From assembly GCF_029193595.2 (NCBI RefSeq), contig NZ_CP135052.1:1302001-1366000 (forward strand): DNA of 64,000 nt, in the 5' to 3' direction. Shown one piece after another: positions 62,920 through 64,000 of the stretch. This DNA is from Providencia hangzhouensis. Its GTDB lineage: Bacteria > Pseudomonadota > Gammaproteobacteria > Enterobacterales > Enterobacteriaceae. Both the position numbers and the translations under genes were made by a program. How positions within the stretch are numbered: position 1 is the stretch's first letter; each line of letters opens with the position of its first letter. The notes below the pieces were generated by a model. That model did no database searches, was not told where the DNA came from, and worked only from the letters and a program-made list of their open reading frames with translations.

Positions 62920-63813
62920 ATGGCAATCCAACTTGGTATCAACCCGTTGACATGGACGAATGATGATTTACCCACTTTAGGGGCAGAAACGTCTCTAGAA
63001 ACATGTTTAACTGAAGGTCGTCAAGCGGGTTTCGCTGGTTTTGAGCTAGGTAATAAATTTCCACGTAAAGCGGAAATCTTAGGGCCGATCTTAAAGCAGC
63101 ATGATTTACAACTGGTTTCAGGCTGGTATTCGGGAGAATTATTATCTCGCAGTGTGGAAGAAGAAATTGAAGCGGTACAAGAGCACTTAGCATTGCTACG
63201 TGATTTAGGCGCTAAAGTGATGGTTTTCGCGGAAGTGACTCACTGTATTCATGGCGACCAAAACAAACCTGTTCATATGCGTCCATTGTTCCCAGCCGAT
63301 AAATGGGAAGAATACGGTAAGAAACTGACCGAATTCGCGAAATATACCTTATCTCAAGGCGTGAAAATCGCCTATCACCACCATATGGGAACCGTGATTG
63401 AGTCAGCAGAAGATGTTGATAACCTAATGAAGCACACGGGCGATGAGGTCGGTTTATTACTGGATACAGGGCATTTAACCTTTGCTGGTGCAGACCCTGT
63501 TGAAGTGGCAAAACGCTGGGCAAAACGTATCAATCATGTGCATTGCAAAGATGTCCGTGCAGATGTTCTAAAAGATGTTAAAAACCGTAAAACCAGTTTC
63601 TTAGATGCAGTATTAGCAGGGGTGTTCACGGTACCCGGTGATGGCTGCGTTAACTATCCAGAAGTGTTTAAAGTATTGAAAAATAGCCAATATGAAAATG
63701 GCTGGTTAGTGGTCGAAGCAGAGCAAGACCCTGCGATTGCACATCCATTGACTTATGCCACATTGGGTTACAACAATTTGTCTAAATTTGCTAAGGATGC
63801 GGGCTTAATCTAA
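62920..63813 (+). CDS. iolE: Myo-inosose-2 dehydratase (IolE)
   Basis: TIM-barrel metal enzyme dehydrating 2-keto-myo-inositol to the trihydroxycyclohexane-dione substrate of IolD. 297 residues of the xylose isomerase-like family. INPLTWTNDDLPTLG opens the protein; the metal ligand-bearing segments AYHHHMGTVIESAED, GLLLDTGHLTFAG, NHVHCKDVR and WLVVEAEQDP are in the expected order. 30 bp after iolC, same unit. Confidence 0.94.
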   Translation: MAIQLGINPLTWTNDDLPTLGAETSLETCLTEGRQAGFAGFELGNKFPRKAEILGPILKQHDLQLVSGWYSGELLSRSVEEEIEAVQEHLALLRDLGAKVMVFAEVTHCIHGDQNKPVHMRPLFPADKWEEYGKKLTEFAKYTLSQGVKIAYHHHMGTVIESAEDVDNLMKHTGDEVGLLLDTGHLTFAGADPVEVAKRWAKRINHVHCKDVRADVLKDVKNRKTSFLDAVLAGVFTVPGDGCVNYPEVFKVLKNSQYENGWLVVEAEQDPAIAHPLTYATLGYNNLSKFAKDAGLI

Positions 63814-63956
63814 ATCGTCGTCGTCATATTTCAGTCTGTGGCGTTGTTAGCTTTGTTTGCTGACTCTAGCCACAAACTGAACTGTTTAATTGATGAAACG
63901 GTTAGTAACTGAAAAGAATTACATATCTAGAACCTAAAAAGTGTCAGAGGAAAGTT

Positions 63957-64000
63957 ATGTCAAAATTATTGTCGAAATACCATGCTCCAGATGCACATAA
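63957..64000 (+). CDS. iolB: 5-deoxyglucuronate isomerase IolB, N-terminal fragment cut by window end
   Basis: ATG at 63957 behind AGAGGAAAG opens a frame (MSKLLSKYHAPDAH) that runs off the edge. Position right after iolE and the opening MSKLL-KY--PDA pattern fit IolB, the only inositol step (5-deoxyglucuronate to 5-dehydro-2-deoxygluconate) still missing from the window. A weak operator-like motif lies at 63894-63912. Call rests mostly on context. Confidence 0.65.
   Translation, partial: MSKLLSKYHAPDAH

Noticed and set aside
1..64000. CRISPR array, tRNA, rRNA, transposase or prophage
   Set aside because: I looked for regular spaced repeats, tRNA-like cloverleaf text, integrases and transposase motifs and saw none. 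Subtle cases could be missed by eye.

Overview
The window looks like chromosome of a Morganellaceae member, most likely Providencia (P. rettgeri/stuartii type). This is inferred from AT-rich intergenic DNA, enterobacterial gene orders (codBA; nrfABCDE; napFDAGHBC followed by ccm; dmsABC-dmsD), near-full-length matches to remembered E. coli proteins, and a complete-looking myo-inositol locus. No rRNA, tRNA, CRISPR array, transposase or phage gene was seen.

Layout. 0-3.8 kb: codBA (cytosine import and deamination) with a near-perfect PurR box, then a LysR regulator. 3.9-6.4 kb: a PACE efflux protein, the RNA helicase DbpA and a small DUF7000-like protein. 6.5-14.3 kb: a YfcC-type carrier with an M20 peptidase, a 1.2 kb gap with paired palindromes, then a cluster of two Cys/Met-metabolism PLP enzymes flanking an NhaC-family transporter. 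14.4-19.1 kb: DMSO reductase dmsABC plus its chaperone dmsD. 19.5-25 kb: a TonB-like protein behind a Fur box, a second PACE/LysR divergent pair, a secreted DUF4822 protein, the Hsp70-like YegD and a small hypothetical membrane-anchored protein.

25.3-43.8 kb is an anaerobic nitrogen-respiration island: nrfABCDE plus an nrfF-nrfG fusion on the minus strand, divergent from napFDAGHBC on the plus strand, followed by ccmCDEFGH. The shared 0.8 kb control region has two FNR-like boxes and a perfect 7-2-7 NarL/NarP box. ccmA and ccmB, normally between napC and ccmC in E. coli, are absent here. Periplasmic nitrate reductase makes nitrite, NrfA reduces it to ammonium, and the ccm and nrfEFG products mature their c-type haems.

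43.9-49.7 kb is accessory: an unrecognised protein with two phospho-serine-type motifs, a copper-related pair (DUF2946 protein and TonB-dependent copper receptor), a Rob-like AraC regulator, a 0.9 kb gap and a small HTH protein. 49.7-64 kb is a myo-inositol catabolic region: iolR (RpiR family), a dehydrogenase-like protein lacking cofactor and catalytic motifs, iolA, iolD, iolG, an MFS inositol transporter, an orphan PTS EIIA domain, a second inositol-type dehydrogenase, a kinase-DUF2090 fusion (iolC), iolE and the first codons of iolB, which runs off the right edge. A recurring 19-bp motif in front of several of these genes is a candidate IolR operator. All functions are assigned from sequence reading and remembered families; no search was run.
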